The notes: generated from the sequence alone by a model not told the origin. DNA of 13,259 nucleotides from Clostridia bacterium (GCA_029239935.1 JARBTY010000064.1:1-13259), one strand, 5' to 3'; shown: positions 6,730 through 13,259, counted from the first letter of the stretch. Numbers and translations: made by a program.

Positions 6730-7710
6730 TTATTCAAATGGATAAATAAGACCCATTTGTTTTCTGCATTCATCTGTAATTCTAACGATGCCTAAAGTGT
6801 TTTCAAACGTCATATTGTCACTCTCTGTTTGACCAGTTGCTACACATGCAGTAAAATGACTAATTTCATATTCAAAACCATTTACCTGATGTGGAAGGAG
6901 TATTTCATAAGGTGCTTTATCTTTTTCAGTTATAATAGCTTTTTCACACTGCCAAAACTCTGGCACTTCTATCATTCCCTTCGTTCCCACTATGAACTGC
7001 TTATTGATATACTCTGTGTCAATACTGCTGCTTAGGGTGGCCATTTTATCTCCATATTCTAAAATAATACTGTTTCTAAAGTCTACCCCCGTTGGGCCAT
7101 TTTTTCCCACACAGGTAATATTCGTTGGTTCATTGCCTAAATACATGGTCGCAGAGTTTACTGCATAAACCCCTACGTCAAGCATGGCTCCCCCTGCTAG
7201 TTCCAGCGCAAATACACGGCTTTCAAATCCTAGATGTGTAAGATCAAAACCAAAATGTGTCTGTATTGCCTGAATTTCACCAATAACCCCTTCTGCTATG
7301 AGCTCTTTAATTTTCATCGTCATTGGCAGGAATCTCGTCCAAAAAGCTTCCATAAGCATAAGTTTTTTTTGTTTTGCTAGTTCTATAGCTTTTCGAGACA
7401 AATCCTCATTAACTGTAAAAGCTTTTTCACACAAAACATGCTTACCATTTTCAAGACACAAAACCATATGCTCATAATGATGACTATGAGGTGTTGCAAC
7501 ATAAACTGCATCAATTTCACTGTCTTGTACCATCTCTAGATAAGAACCATATGCTTTTGGCACCCCATACTTCTTAGCAAACGCTGCAGCCGAGTCAAGG
7601 CTCCTTGCTGCCACTGCTACAAGCTCCGCTTCTGGTACAGCGCTTATAGCCTCTGAAAACTTATTTGAAATATTGCCTGCTCCAATGATTCCCCATCTTA
7701 TTTTACGCAT
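6730..7710 (-). CDS. Gfo/Idh/MocA family NAD(P)-dependent oxidoreductase
   Basis: A 326-residue cytoplasmic dehydrogenase predicted to oxidise or reduce a sugar, polyol or similar substrate. The N-terminal Rossmann fold opens with GIIGAGNIS (7-15). VAVAARS (31-37), with Arg36 after the second strand, suggests NADP(H) preference by inference. The catalytic-lysine motif reads CEKAF (94-98), where most relatives have EKP. EAFWTRFLP (121-129) and GGAMLDVGVYAV (173-184) resemble the dimeric dihydrodiol dehydrogenase / NADP-dependent D-xylose dehydrogenase branch. I choose ATG 7710 over ATG 7716 because AAGGAGG directly abuts the latter but is 6 nt from the former. It is a single-gene unit with its own promoter. 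A link to the neighbouring sugar importer is plausible but unproven. Confidence 0.88.
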   Translation of the reverse strand: MRKIRWGIIGAGNISNKFSEAISAVPEAELVAVAARSLDSAAAFAKKYGVPKAYGSYLEMVQDSEIDAVYVATPHSHHYEHMVLCLENGKHVLCEKAFTVNEDLSRKAIELAKQKKLMLMEAFWTRFLPMTMKIKELIAEGVIGEIQAIQTHFGFDLTHLGFESRVFALELAGGAMLDVGVYAVNSATMYLGNEPTNITCVGKNGPTGVDFRNSIILEYGDKMATLSSSIDTEYINKQFIVGTKGMIEVPEFWQCEKAIITEKDKAPYEILLPHQVNGFEYEISHFTACVATGQTESDNMTFENTLGIVRITDECRKQMGLIYPFE

Positions 7711-7752
7711 ACACATCCTCCTTAAGATTTGCTAACAACTTCTTATTTTACT

Positions 7753-7758
7753 ATTGTA
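7753..7758 (-). promoter_or_regulatory. Extended -10 promoter of the oxidoreductase gene
   Basis: Minus-strand TGGTACAAT contains a TGn extension and a TACAAT -10 hexamer about 43 nt before ATG 7710. No convincing -35 is seen; the position where one would sit overlaps the upstream terminator hairpin. Confidence 0.5.
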
Positions 7759-7769
7759 CCATATTTCCA

Positions 7770-7825
7770 AAAATAAGGTTATACTGTTAAACACCTATTT
7801 GTGCCCTGCAGTATAACCTTATTTT
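7770..7825 (-). terminator. Intrinsic terminator of the amino-acid importer operon
   Basis: A perfect 17-bp inverted repeat pairs 7770-7786 with 7809-7825, with a 22-nt loop containing a small nested CAC/GTG pair. It starts 9 nt after the glnQ stop. The T-run is formed by the stem's own TTATTTT end plus one more T on the minus strand. The symmetric A/T ends mean it could also stop plus-strand transcription. Confidence 0.85.
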
Positions 7826-7834
7826 ATTTACCTA

Positions 7835-8608
7835 TTAACTGGTTCTCGAATACACTCCTGGCATCTTCCCAAGGAAAGCTTTCGCCCTTTCTGTTTTGGG
7901 ATGAGCAAAAAACTTTTTAGGATCATCTTGTTCTACAATTTTGCCTTCGTCCATAAAAATAACCCGCGTACCTACTTCTTCGGCAAATCCCATTTCATGG
8001 GTCACCACGATCATTGTCATACCTTCTTCAGCTAATTTTTTCATAACCTCCAGCACCTCCCCTACTAGCTCAGGGTCAAGAGCAGAAGTGGGCTCATCAA
8101 AAAGCATGATTTGAGGCCTCATCGCAAGAGCTCTTGCGATAGCCACCCGTTGCTGTTGCCCACCCGAAAGCCTTGAAGGATATTCATCTTTTTTATCCAG
8201 AAGACCTACTCGATCCAAAAGGTCAAGCGCATAGTCCTCAGCCTCTTTTTTAACTTCCTTCTTAACCATCACAGGTGCACAAGTCACATTCTCCAGCACT
8301 GTCATATGAGGGAACAAGTTGAAACGCTGAAAAACCATACCCAGCTCTGCGCACACTTCAGAAATTTTTTTCTGAGGAAGATGAAGCTGATTTTTGCCTT
8401 CTTCTGCATGATCAATGAGTTCTCCATTAATATAAATATCCCCCGAGGTAATACGTTCCAATTGGTTGAGGCAACGCAGCAAAGTGCTTTTCCCCGAACC
8501 ACTCGGTCCAATGACACAGACTACTTCACTTTTGTGAATATCTAAATCTATACCCTTCAATACTTCTAGCTGTCCAAAAGATTTATATATGTTTTTAAGC
8601 TTAATCAT
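7835..8608 (-). CDS. glnQ: Polar amino-acid ABC transporter ATP-binding protein (GlnQ-like)
   Basis: This is the ATPase of the amino-acid importer, 257 residues, dimeric on the inner face of the membrane. All motifs are intact: Walker [10 protein letters not shown] (34-42), Q-loop Gln94 in VFQRFNLFP, signature LSGGQQQR (147-154), Walker B IMLFDEP (167-173) and H-loop His204. An extra charged stretch around 66-85, between the strand ending INGE and MVFQ, makes it slightly longer than the roughly 240-residue norm. I start at ATG 8608: AGGGGGG (8614-8620) lies 5 nt upstream, whereas the longer reading from 8647 would overlap the permease and add 13 unconserved residues. The gap from the permease stop is 10 nt. 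It is the last gene of the operon, ahead of a strong terminator. The gene name follows family similarity; the transported amino acid is not determined. Confidence 0.93.
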   Translation of the reverse strand: MIKLKNIYKSFGQLEVLKGIDLDIHKSEVVCVIGPSGSGKSTLLRCLNQLERITSGDIYINGELIDHAEEGKNQLHLPQKKISEVCAELGMVFQRFNLFPHMTVLENVTCAPVMVKKEVKKEAEDYALDLLDRVGLLDKKDEYPSRLSGGQQQRVAIARALAMRPQIMLFDEPTSALDPELVGEVLEVMKKLAEEGMTMIVVTHEMGFAEEVGTRVIFMDEGKIVEQDDPKKFFAHPKTERAKAFLGKMPGVYSRTS

Positions 8609-8618
8609 TTTATCCCCC

Positions 8619-9257
8619 CTATTCATAAATAGAATACCTTTTTTCAAGTCTCTGGAACATTAATGTGAGCAGCGATGTAAAGAATAAATAAATAACCGCT
8701 GCATAAACATAAAAAACAGCATCTGCACTTGAATTAGCCATAACTTTTGCATTACGGAGCAACTCCGCCATACCAATAGCCGACACAAGTGATGAATCTT
8801 TAAGTAACATAATCATCTCATTCCCCACAGGTGGAATGAGCCTTCTGTAAGACTGCGGAATAATGACTTTAAACATAGCTTGATAATAACTCATCCCTAA
8901 AGCCTTAGAAGCCTCCATCTGTCCTTTGTCAATAGATTGAATAGCCGCACGAATCGTTTCTGCTAAATACGCTCCCGAATTAAGACTAAGGGCAATAATA
9001 GCCGATGGAAAAGCATCCAGCATGATGCCATATTGCGGCAACGCATAATACACAACTAAAATTTGTAAAAGCAGTGGTGTTCCTCTAAATATCCATATGT
9101 AAATCCAACATATGGTATTGATTATCTTATTACGTGAGATCCTCCCTAAAGCTAAAAACAATCCTAAAACAATCCCGAAAATAATTGCCAGCAGCGTTAA
9201 TTGTAACGTACTCCCTGCCCCTTGCAATAAGGCTATAACTTGCTTTGATGTTAACAA
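8619..9257 (-). CDS. Polar amino-acid ABC transporter permease (HisM/GlnP family)
   Basis: The membrane channel subunit of the amino-acid importer, 212 residues, a normal length for this family. Several hydrophobic segments are visible (about 15-38, 48-72, 83-95, 182-200). FRGTPLLLQ (57-65) is the typical family motif. The cytoplasmic EAA loop reads [20 protein letters not shown] (116-135) and contacts the GlnQ-type ATPase. The start is TTG at 9257, preceded by AAGGAG with a 9-nt spacer. A single permease gene implies a homodimer. It is separated from the receptor gene by 185 nt containing two hairpins, and from the ATPase gene by 10 nt. Confidence 0.93.
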   Translation of the reverse strand: MLTSKQVIALLQGAGSTLQLTLLAIIFGIVLGLFLALGRISRNKIINTICWIYIWIFRGTPLLLQILVVYYALPQYGIMLDAFPSAIIALSLNSGAYLAETIRAAIQSIDKGQMEASKALGMSYYQAMFKVIIPQSYRRLIPPVGNEMIMLLKDSSLVSAIGMAELLRNAKVMANSSADAVFYVYAAVIYLFFTSLLTLMFQRLEKRYSIYE

Positions 9258-9308
9258 ATACCTCAGCTCCTTCTCCCTAACTTATATAGTCTTATGATGT
9301 GAAAATGA

Positions 9309-9371
9309 CTTGGCAAAACTATTGCTGGTACACTTATCCAATAACCTTTGTCTAACAATAGTTTTACTAAG
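9309..9371 (-). repeat. Second inverted repeat in the receptor-permease spacer
   Basis: Arms 9309-9324 and 9356-9371 match over 16 positions with a perfect 10-bp core (AAAACTATTG/CAATAGTTTT) and two imperfect outer positions. The loop is 31 nt. On the transcribed strand it is not followed by a T-run. It may be an RNA structure upstream of the permease ribosome-binding site or a protein-binding palindrome; its role is unknown. Confidence 0.45.
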
Positions 9372-9391
9372 CTATCTTCTTTAATAAATTA

Positions 9392-9440
9392 CAAAACCCC
9401 GCTTACTTACAAACCATTGATTAAAGTAAGCAGGGTTTTG
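9392..9440 (-). terminator. Intercistronic hairpin, possible partial terminator, after the amino-acid receptor gene
   Basis: Arms 9392-9408 and 9424-9440 form 17 positions with one odd pair (9400/9432) that becomes a U-G wobble on the transcribed minus strand, so the RNA stem is continuous. The loop is 15 nt. On the minus strand a GC-containing core is followed by GGGGTTTTGTAATTTATT, an imperfect terminator tail. It begins 2 nt after the receptor stop. Partial termination or 3'-end protection would give more receptor than permease and ATPase. Confidence 0.65.
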
Positions 9441-9442
9441 AA

Positions 9443-10288
9443 CTATCTTAATTCTTCATCAATATTAGAAACATAATCTCCACCTAACCATTTATCAGAA
9501 ATAGATAACATAGTTCCTTTTTCTTGGAGTGCTGTAATGGCGCCATTTACCTTATCCTTAAGTTCTGTATTTCCCTTTTTAATACATACAGCTATTGGCT
9601 CATTGGTTAACTGAGCTGTAGTTATTTCATAGTCCTCAGGATTTTTTGCACAGTATTCAATAGCTACTGCATAATCTACAACAATACAATCCAATCTGCC
9701 TGTTTTTAAATCTGCAAAGGTTTGAATGATATCGTCATATTGTGACAATTCGAAAGGTGTTGCTTCCATTTGTTTTTGAGAAGCAATATCTGCTGTTGTC
9801 TCCAACTGAACGCCTACTTTTTTGCCTCCAAGATCTGCTGAACTGGCAATAGATGCATCACCTTTTTTAACGACAATAACTTGCCCATTGGATAAATAAG
9901 GTTTAGAGAACTCATAAGACTCAAGTCTCTCTGGTGTTATACTAACAGATGAGATAATGCAATCGTATTTATCTGTTGTTAGTCCTGTAAAAATACCATC
10001 CCATGCTGTAGAAACAAATTCAATCTCAACACCCATTTCTTCCCCTAATGCTGTTGCAAAATCAATATCAAAACCTACAAGTTCATTGTTTTCGTCCCTA
10101 TATTCCATTGGTGGATAGGTATCATCTACACCTATGGTTATTTTCTGTGGTGCCTCTGGTGTTGGCGCCTCTGCACTCTGTGCAGCTGGCTGCTGTTCTG
10201 CTACAGTCTCTTGTTTGGCCTCTGGCGCACAAGCTGCAAAAGCAAAACTAAGGGATGCTGCTAATAAAATGGTCATTAACTTTTTCAT
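9443..10288 (-). CDS. Polar amino-acid-binding lipoprotein (SBP_bac_3)
   Basis: This is the surface receptor of the amino-acid importer, 281 residues. The signal peptide MKKLMTILLAASLSFAFAAC ends in lipobox FAAC, with lipidated Cys20. A Pro/Ala/Glu-rich linker covers 21-48. The bilobed binding domain starts near 50 with GVDDTYPPMEY (53-63), then GFDIDFATALGEEMGV (72-87) and AWDGIFTGL (96-104). RLESYEFSKPY (121-131) carries Arg121, equivalent to the carboxylate-binding Arg of LAO/HisJ-type receptors. DCIVVDYAVA (200-209) carries Asp205, equivalent to the amino-group-binding Asp. These conserved residues support an alpha-amino acid ligand; the side-chain preference cannot be called. Four cysteines in the mature domain (110, 201, 213, 235) are somewhat unusual. 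The ATG is preceded by AGGAGAG. It is the first gene of the operon, with a structured leader. Confidence 0.92.
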   Translation of the reverse strand: MKKLMTILLAASLSFAFAACAPEAKQETVAEQQPAAQSAEAPTPEAPQKITIGVDDTYPPMEYRDENNELVGFDIDFATALGEEMGVEIEFVSTAWDGIFTGLTTDKYDCIISSVSITPERLESYEFSKPYLSNGQVIVVKKGDASIASSADLGGKKVGVQLETTADIASQKQMEATPFELSQYDDIIQTFADLKTGRLDCIVVDYAVAIEYCAKNPEDYEITTAQLTNEPIAVCIKKGNTELKDKVNGAITALQEKGTMLSISDKWLGGDYVSNIDEELR

Positions 10289-10364
10289 CGTTATCTCTCC
10301 TTTTTAATATTTTTTAATCTTTACTCCATCTTGTAATGATGTATAAATATGTCCGAAGACGCAA

Positions 10365-10396
10365 AAAGAGGCATGAATAAAAATTCATGCCTCTTT
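10365..10396 (-). promoter_or_regulatory. 5'-terminal leader hairpin/terminator-like element of the amino-acid importer operon
   Basis: A perfect 14-bp stem pairs 10365-10378 with 10383-10396 with a 4-nt loop, and on the minus strand it is followed by TT then GCG, making a five-T run with the stem end. It begins only about 5 nt after the inferred start of transcription from the promoter at 10408-10436. It could terminate the upstream Nudix transcript, attenuate the importer operon, or act as a 5' stabilising stem-loop. Confidence 0.7.
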
Positions 10397-10407
10397 GCAC
10401 TTAGTAC

Positions 10408-10436
10408 ATTTTATACAATTTTAAGCCTATTGTCAA
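10408..10436 (-). promoter_or_regulatory. Promoter of the amino-acid importer operon
   Basis: On the minus strand a consensus -35 TTGACA (10436-10431) and -10 TAAAAT (10413-10408) are separated by exactly 17 bp. The inferred start near 10401 gives a leader of about 113 nt before ATG 10288. It lies between the Nudix stop codon and the leader hairpin. Confidence 0.72.
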
Positions 10437-10472
10437 TGCCTTTTAAAGAGATTTTTAGTATTTTACGCATTT

Positions 10473-11081
10473 TTATGCAAACAAGTCTTTCCCTAATTTG
10501 GCAAAACTATTAAGAATGATAAATGCTTTTATATCCATTTTCGCCCCACTGTCTACCAGCACCCCTGCCTCTTCCTGAGATACTAAAAAAGCCTCAATAT
10601 CTTCATCTTCTTCCAAATAGTCCTTTGTAATAATGCCTTCACATCTACAGTAAATAAAGGCCGCTGACTCATCTGTCATACCGGATGAAAGATAAGTTTT
10701 TTGACTGCTAAGTTTTTCGTTGACCCAGGTTACCTTAAGTCCCGTCTCCTCTTGTAATTCCCTGTTTAATGCGTATTTTATATCTTCTCCAGAGTCTATA
10801 AGCCCCGCCGGAAGTTCATAGACATAATCATTGAGCGGTACTCTAAACTGTCTGATTACTACCAAACTGCCACTAGCTTCATGAAGCGCTGCTACAACTA
10901 CTGCGTCCGTATGATCTGGTTTATTATCAAAATAACAGCTCTTTAAAACCTCATTATTTTTTCTCGAGGCAATAATCCAGTGTTTACGTTTTCCTTTTTT
11001 ATTTTCATATTCTGCGTCATAAAGATTTAGAAATTTTGTTTCAGCCAGACAAATCAATTTTTTTATTTTATTCATTTTCAT
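10473..11081 (-). CDS. Nudix hydrolase, ADP-ribose pyrophosphatase-like
   Basis: A 202-residue cytoplasmic hydrolase predicted to cleave a nucleoside diphosphate linked to another moiety, most likely ADP-ribose or an ADP-sugar. The Nudix box is complete: Gly93, Glu99, then REL.EE.GL at 107-115, which supplies the metal-binding glutamates. It is preceded by VYELPAG (87-93), typical of the NudF/ADP-ribose pyrophosphatase branch, and followed by SSGMTDE (132-138), close to the branch's S-P-G-x-(S/T)-(D)E loop but lacking the usual proline. ATG 11081 has GGGAG about 10 nt upstream; ATG 11075 would be too far. It is a single-gene unit. Substrate assignment is by family only. Confidence 0.88.
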   Translation of the reverse strand: MKMNKIKKLICLAETKFLNLYDAEYENKKGKRKHWIIASRKNNEVLKSCYFDNKPDHTDAVVVAALHEASGSLVVIRQFRVPLNDYVYELPAGLIDSGEDIKYALNRELQEETGLKVTWVNEKLSSQKTYLSSGMTDESAAFIYCRCEGIITKDYLEEDEDIEAFLVSQEEAGVLVDSGAKMDIKAFIILNSFAKLGKDLFA

Positions 11082-11133
11082 TTATTTTGTACTCCCGTTT
11101 TATCTTTTTTATGTTAACGCCTACCGGTTAGAT

Positions 11134-11163
11134 ACTATACTGCGATTTGTGTCCTATGGGCAA
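11134..11163 (-). promoter_or_regulatory. Likely promoter of the Nudix gene
   Basis: Minus-strand TTGCCC (11163-11158) and TATAGT (11139-11134) are 18 bp apart. The inferred start near 11127 leaves a leader of about 46 nt. The element lies across the 3' end of the response-regulator remnant, so the promoter appears to reuse decayed coding DNA. Confidence 0.5.
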
Positions 11164-11239
11164 GATCTACTACTCCCTTACCATTTGCTGCCGTGCCAAC
11201 CACTTCAAAGTCCTCATCCACACTCAAAGAAGCTCCTTA
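11135..11239 (-). pseudogene. Remnant of a response-regulator receiver domain
   Basis: The minus-strand frame reads GASLSVDEDFEVVGTAANGK followed by GVVDLAHRTQIAV and a TAG (11137-11135). This matches the receiver-domain stretch around helix 1, strand 2 and helix 2, where NarL/LuxR-type regulators show (V)VG.A.NG.EA..LA..L.PDVV. The N-terminal strand with the acidic pocket and everything from the phospho-acceptor Asp onward are missing, and a TAA (11239-11237) closes the frame upstream. A TTG at 11227 with AAGGAG 5 nt upstream could still give a 30-residue peptide, but the sequence could equally be the original codons. I regard it as a gene scrap. Family assignment rests on about 22 well-matching residues. 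Confidence 0.55.
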
Positions 11240-11270
11240 CTTTTCTAAATTTAAAATCCTTTTTGCTTTT

Positions 11271-11299
11271 ATTGTATCTGCTTTACGCACCAGACACAA
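11271..11299 (-). promoter_or_regulatory. Second minus-strand promoter candidate upstream of the remnant
   Basis: TTGTGT (11299-11294) and TACAAT (11276-11271) are separated by 17 bp. A transcript from near 11264 would run through the receiver remnant into the Nudix gene with a leader of about 183 nt. The rest of the 369-nt gap between the Nudix and protease genes holds no gene I can support. Confidence 0.4.
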
Positions 11300-11371
11300 T
11301 ATTTAAACCATCTTTGGGGCAAAAAGCCATCTATCTCTATGCCAAAAGTCATGAATTGCACCTTCTTAGAC

Positions 11372-11400
11372 TTTAATTATTTTCCATTTTATGTTATATT
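11372..11400 (+). promoter_or_regulatory. Weak promoter candidate for the protease gene
   Basis: TATATT (11395-11400) is a fair -10 about 50 nt upstream of ATG 11451. The hexamer at the -35 position, TTTAAT (11372-11377), is poor. It is listed because the gene must have a plus-strand promoter in this AT-rich stretch and nothing better was seen. Confidence 0.25.
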
Positions 11401-11450
11401 CTATTTAAATAAAGTACATGTCTTATTACTGTTAAAAGGAGGATTGTTCA

Positions 11451-13139
11451 ATGAAAAAAAATAAACCCTTTCTTTTTATCGTTTTAACCCTTTCTTTTAT
11501 AGGCTGTTTAGCCAATGCTTCAACTGCTAAGGCCTCTCCCTCCAACATCTCGATTTATATGAACCATAAGCTTCTTGACAGCTCAGTTCCTCCTATTTTT
11601 GAACAAAATGTTATTTTAGTCCCCATGCGCATACTCTTTGAAGCCTTGGGCGCAGAAGTGGGGTGGTCTTCTGAAACCCAAACCATTATTGCCAAAAAGG
11701 ACTCTACTACTATTATTTTAGGGATTGGTCAGGCCACTGCTTTTATTGATACACATACAACAACCTTGCTCCTTGCACCTCAGCTTATCAATGGGACCGC
11801 TTATGTTCCTCTCAGATTTATAAGCGAGAGCCTTGGTGCAGCTGTTGAATGGCATCAAGCTGAACAAGCTGTTCTTATTCAATCAACAAAAACTCCCCTA
11901 AATCCTCCTAATGTTCATACTCTAAATAGCGCTTTTCAAAAAGAATTATCTATCCAAGAAATAGGCCAATTAGAAAACACTATTGCTTTTATAGAAAATG
12001 ACAGCTCTGATGGTGAAAAATCCTTTGGAAGTGGTTTTCTCATTTCATCAGACGGGCAATTGGTGACAAACTATCATGTTATTGCCAATGCAAAAAAACT
12101 AAGTATCTCCTTCGATAATGATAAGACCTATACTGACATCTCTATTATTGGGTCTGACGTTATGAATGACTTGACCATTTTGAAAATTAATTCCCAGGAC
12201 TCCTTCCCTTTTTGCAAGCTTGGAGACTCCGATAAAATCCAATTAGGTGACAGTATTGTTGTAATGGGTAACCCCATGGGGCTTCGTAACACTTTATCTA
12301 CAGGTATTATTAGTTCTTTAAAACAAAAAGGACTTATACAGATTACGGCCCCAATAAGTGCTGGCAGCAGCGGTAGTGCCCTGTTTAATATGCATGGCGA
12401 AGTAATCGGTGTTGCTTCGGCGGCTATCTTGCAAGGGGAAAACCTTGGTTTCTGCATTCCTATTAATGCCGTTAAAACACTTTCTGTCACACCCCCTATG
12501 ACGCTGGCCGAGTTTAATCAAACCGCCTATCAGCCGGATGCTCCCCAAAATGTAGTGGCCTTTCCCCTGTCACCTAGTGAGATTGCCCTGCAGTGGGACT
12601 ACAATCAGGCTGTAGATTACTATTATGTTTATTTCAGTGACAGTCCTACTGGAAAATTCCTGCCCTTTTTGGACAGCCAGAATCGCAAGTTGCAGTTTTT
12701 TTGGGAGGAAGACTATAGTATGAGCAACTATAATTTATCTGCAGAAACCAGAAGATATTATAAAGTCACCGCTGTCAAAAATAATAGGGAATCCAGTTTT
12801 AGTCCCATCGTTACTGCCGCTACGCTGTCTGAGCCTTCCGAAGAGCTCATTACCATTATCAAAGATTCCTTTTTTAACAATTTTTCCACTCAAAAAATAG
12901 GCCTAGCTTTCGACCTGTTTTTTGAATCACCTCAATGGTCCTATTTTCGTTCTAACCAGGAGGAAGACGTTGTTGAATTTACAGGAACCTATCTTTACAA
13001 TGGCAAAAAAACGCCTGTATTATTGCAATTTGTTGTAGATGCTTATTCAAATTCGTTTCAGGTTGTATATATGGAAAGAAACAACTTTGAAGTTTCTCTG
13101 GATGAATTTGACCGTTTACTTGTAAAAATATTTAACTAA
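11451..13139 (+). CDS. Secreted trypsin-like serine protease with copper-amine-oxidase-N repeats and FN3-like domain
   Basis: A 562-residue exported protein. The N-terminal signal MKKNKPFLFIVLTLSF is followed by possible cleavage after AKA (26-28); Cys19 in FIGC is a poor lipobox, so a lipoprotein is less likely. Residues 33-146 hold a copper-amine-oxidase N-terminal-like domain with two repeats: VILVPMRILFEALGAEVGW (54-72) and AYVPLRFISESLGAAVEW (117-134). The protease domain (about 170-345) carries a complete triad: His209 in TNYHV, Asp240 in NDLTIL and Ser307 in AGSSGSAL. FGSGFLIS (192-199) and GNPMGL (273-278) fit DegP/trypsin_2-type proteases. There is no PDZ domain. An FN3-like segment covers about 364-457 (APQNV...YYKVTAV). 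A C-terminal domain (463-562) is not recognised. AAGGAGG lies 8 nt before the ATG. It probably acts at the cell surface on misfolded or wall-associated proteins. Confidence 0.87.
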   Translation: MKKNKPFLFIVLTLSFIGCLANASTAKASPSNISIYMNHKLLDSSVPPIFEQNVILVPMRILFEALGAEVGWSSETQTIIAKKDSTTIILGIGQATAFIDTHTTTLLLAPQLINGTAYVPLRFISESLGAAVEWHQAEQAVLIQSTKTPLNPPNVHTLNSAFQKELSIQEIGQLENTIAFIENDSSDGEKSFGSGFLISSDGQLVTNYHVIANAKKLSISFDNDKTYTDISIIGSDVMNDLTILKINSQDSFPFCKLGDSDKIQLGDSIVVMGNPMGLRNTLSTGIISSLKQKGLIQITAPISAGSSGSALFNMHGEVIGVASAAILQGENLGFCIPINAVKTLSVTPPMTLAEFNQTAYQPDAPQNVVAFPLSPSEIALQWDYNQAVDYYYVYFSDSPTGKFLPFLDSQNRKLQFFWEEDYSMSNYNLSAETRRYYKVTAVKNNRESSFSPIVTAATLSEPSEELITIIKDSFFNNFSTQKIGLAFDLFFESPQWSYFRSNQEEDVVEFTGTYLYNGKKTPVLLQFVVDAYSNSFQVVYMERNNFEVSLDEFDRLLVKIFN

Positions 13140-13156
13140 AACTATCCATTTTTTTG

Positions 13157-13259
13157 CTAATCCTCTGCCTTCATTCTACTTTTTACAAGTTTGATAAGTT
13201 CTAAAGCAGCGGGAGATAAATATTTATTTTTATTATAAATAAGACTATAGGGATACACC
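13157..13259 (-). CDS. C-terminal fragment of a probable LysR-type regulator (runs off the window)
   Basis: The minus-strand frame gives 33 residues before a TAG (13159-13157): VYPYSLIYNKNKYLSPAALE, followed by LIKLVKSRMKAED. The pattern of a short strand, then Y.....LSPAA..FI.L(V) near the C-terminus is typical of the effector-binding domain of LysR-type regulators. The rest of the gene lies beyond the window edge, so the call rests on a short tail. It converges on the protease gene with a 17-nt gap and no visible terminator between them. Confidence 0.55.
   Translation of the reverse strand, partial: VYPYSLIYNKNKYLSPAALELIKLVKSRMKAED

Noticed and set aside
7711..7716. Longer oxidoreductase start at ATG 7716
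   Set aside because: AAGGAGG directly abuts this ATG, leaving no spacer; ATG 7710 has the correct 6-nt spacing and the usual N-terminus.
8609..8647. Longer glnQ start at ATG 8647
   Set aside because: It would overlap the permease gene and add 13 unconserved residues, whereas a strong ribosome-binding site sits just before ATG 8608.
10289..10472. T-box or other amino-acid riboswitch upstream of the amino-acid importer
   Set aside because: The conserved T-box sequence and a long specifier stem are absent; the inferred leader is only about 113 nt with one simple hairpin.
11149..11376. 75-codon plus-strand open frame
   Set aside because: It has no good ribosome-binding site, a Leu/His/Pro-rich low-information product, and is antisense to the receiver-domain remnant.
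11309..11392. 27-codon minus-strand frame with ATG and an AAGGTG ribosome-binding-like site
   Set aside because: The product resembles nothing known to me and the frame is too short to support as a gene; no clear promoter precedes it.
13140..13156. Terminator between the protease gene and the convergent LysR-type fragment
   Set aside because: Only a T-run is present; no inverted repeat was found in the gap or its immediate flanks.

Overview
The window is AT-rich, with strong GGAGG-type ribosome-binding sites, lipobox signal peptides, intrinsic hairpin terminators and several TTG starts. This points to a low-GC Gram-positive bacterium, most likely an anaerobic member of the Clostridia (Lachnospirales-like). 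That placement is inferred from style; no rRNA or marker gene is present.

Layout. (1) 90-4094, minus strand: a complete sugar ABC importer, transcribed chvE (lipoprotein receptor), then mmsA (tandem ATPase), then mmsB (permease). A terminator lies at 90-128, an RNA hairpin lies between receptor and ATPase, and a strong promoter with an A-tract UP element precedes chvE. (2) 4368-6667, plus strand, divergent from the importer: a DeoR-family regulator coupled by a 2-nt gap to a second tandem sugar-type ABC ATPase with no permease or receptor of its own. Both ABC signature motifs of this ATPase are eroded, and the regulator's usual ligand-binding loop is altered. The pair ends at a strong terminator (6684-6727). 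(3) 6730-7710, minus: a single Gfo/Idh/MocA NAD(P)-dependent oxidoreductase. (4) 7835-10288, minus: a polar amino-acid ABC importer (lipoprotein receptor, permease, ATPase) with a near-consensus promoter, a hairpin at the very 5' end of its leader and two hairpins between receptor and permease. (5) 10473-11081, minus: an ADP-ribose-pyrophosphatase-like Nudix hydrolase. (6) 11135-11239, minus: a decayed scrap of a response-regulator receiver domain, across which the likely Nudix promoter lies. (7) 11451-13139, plus: a secreted trypsin-like protease with copper-amine-oxidase-N repeats in front and an FN3-like and an unrecognised domain behind. (8) 13157-13259, minus: the C-terminal end of a probable LysR-type regulator.

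How the parts work together. The sugar importer and the divergent regulator/ATPase pair look like one locus. The regulator probably controls the importer from the shared 273-bp intergenic region, which carries AAAC-type repeats just downstream of the chvE promoter. The best candidate for something new is the regulator/ATPase pair: an ABC ATPase that may act as a sensor or regulator rather than a transport motor. The amino-acid importer, Nudix enzyme and protease look like independent housekeeping or envelope units.

Several starts were set by ribosome-binding-site position rather than longest ORF: chvE at 4094, the oxidoreductase at 7710 and glnQ at 8608. No rRNA, tRNA, CRISPR array, insertion sequence or origin was seen.
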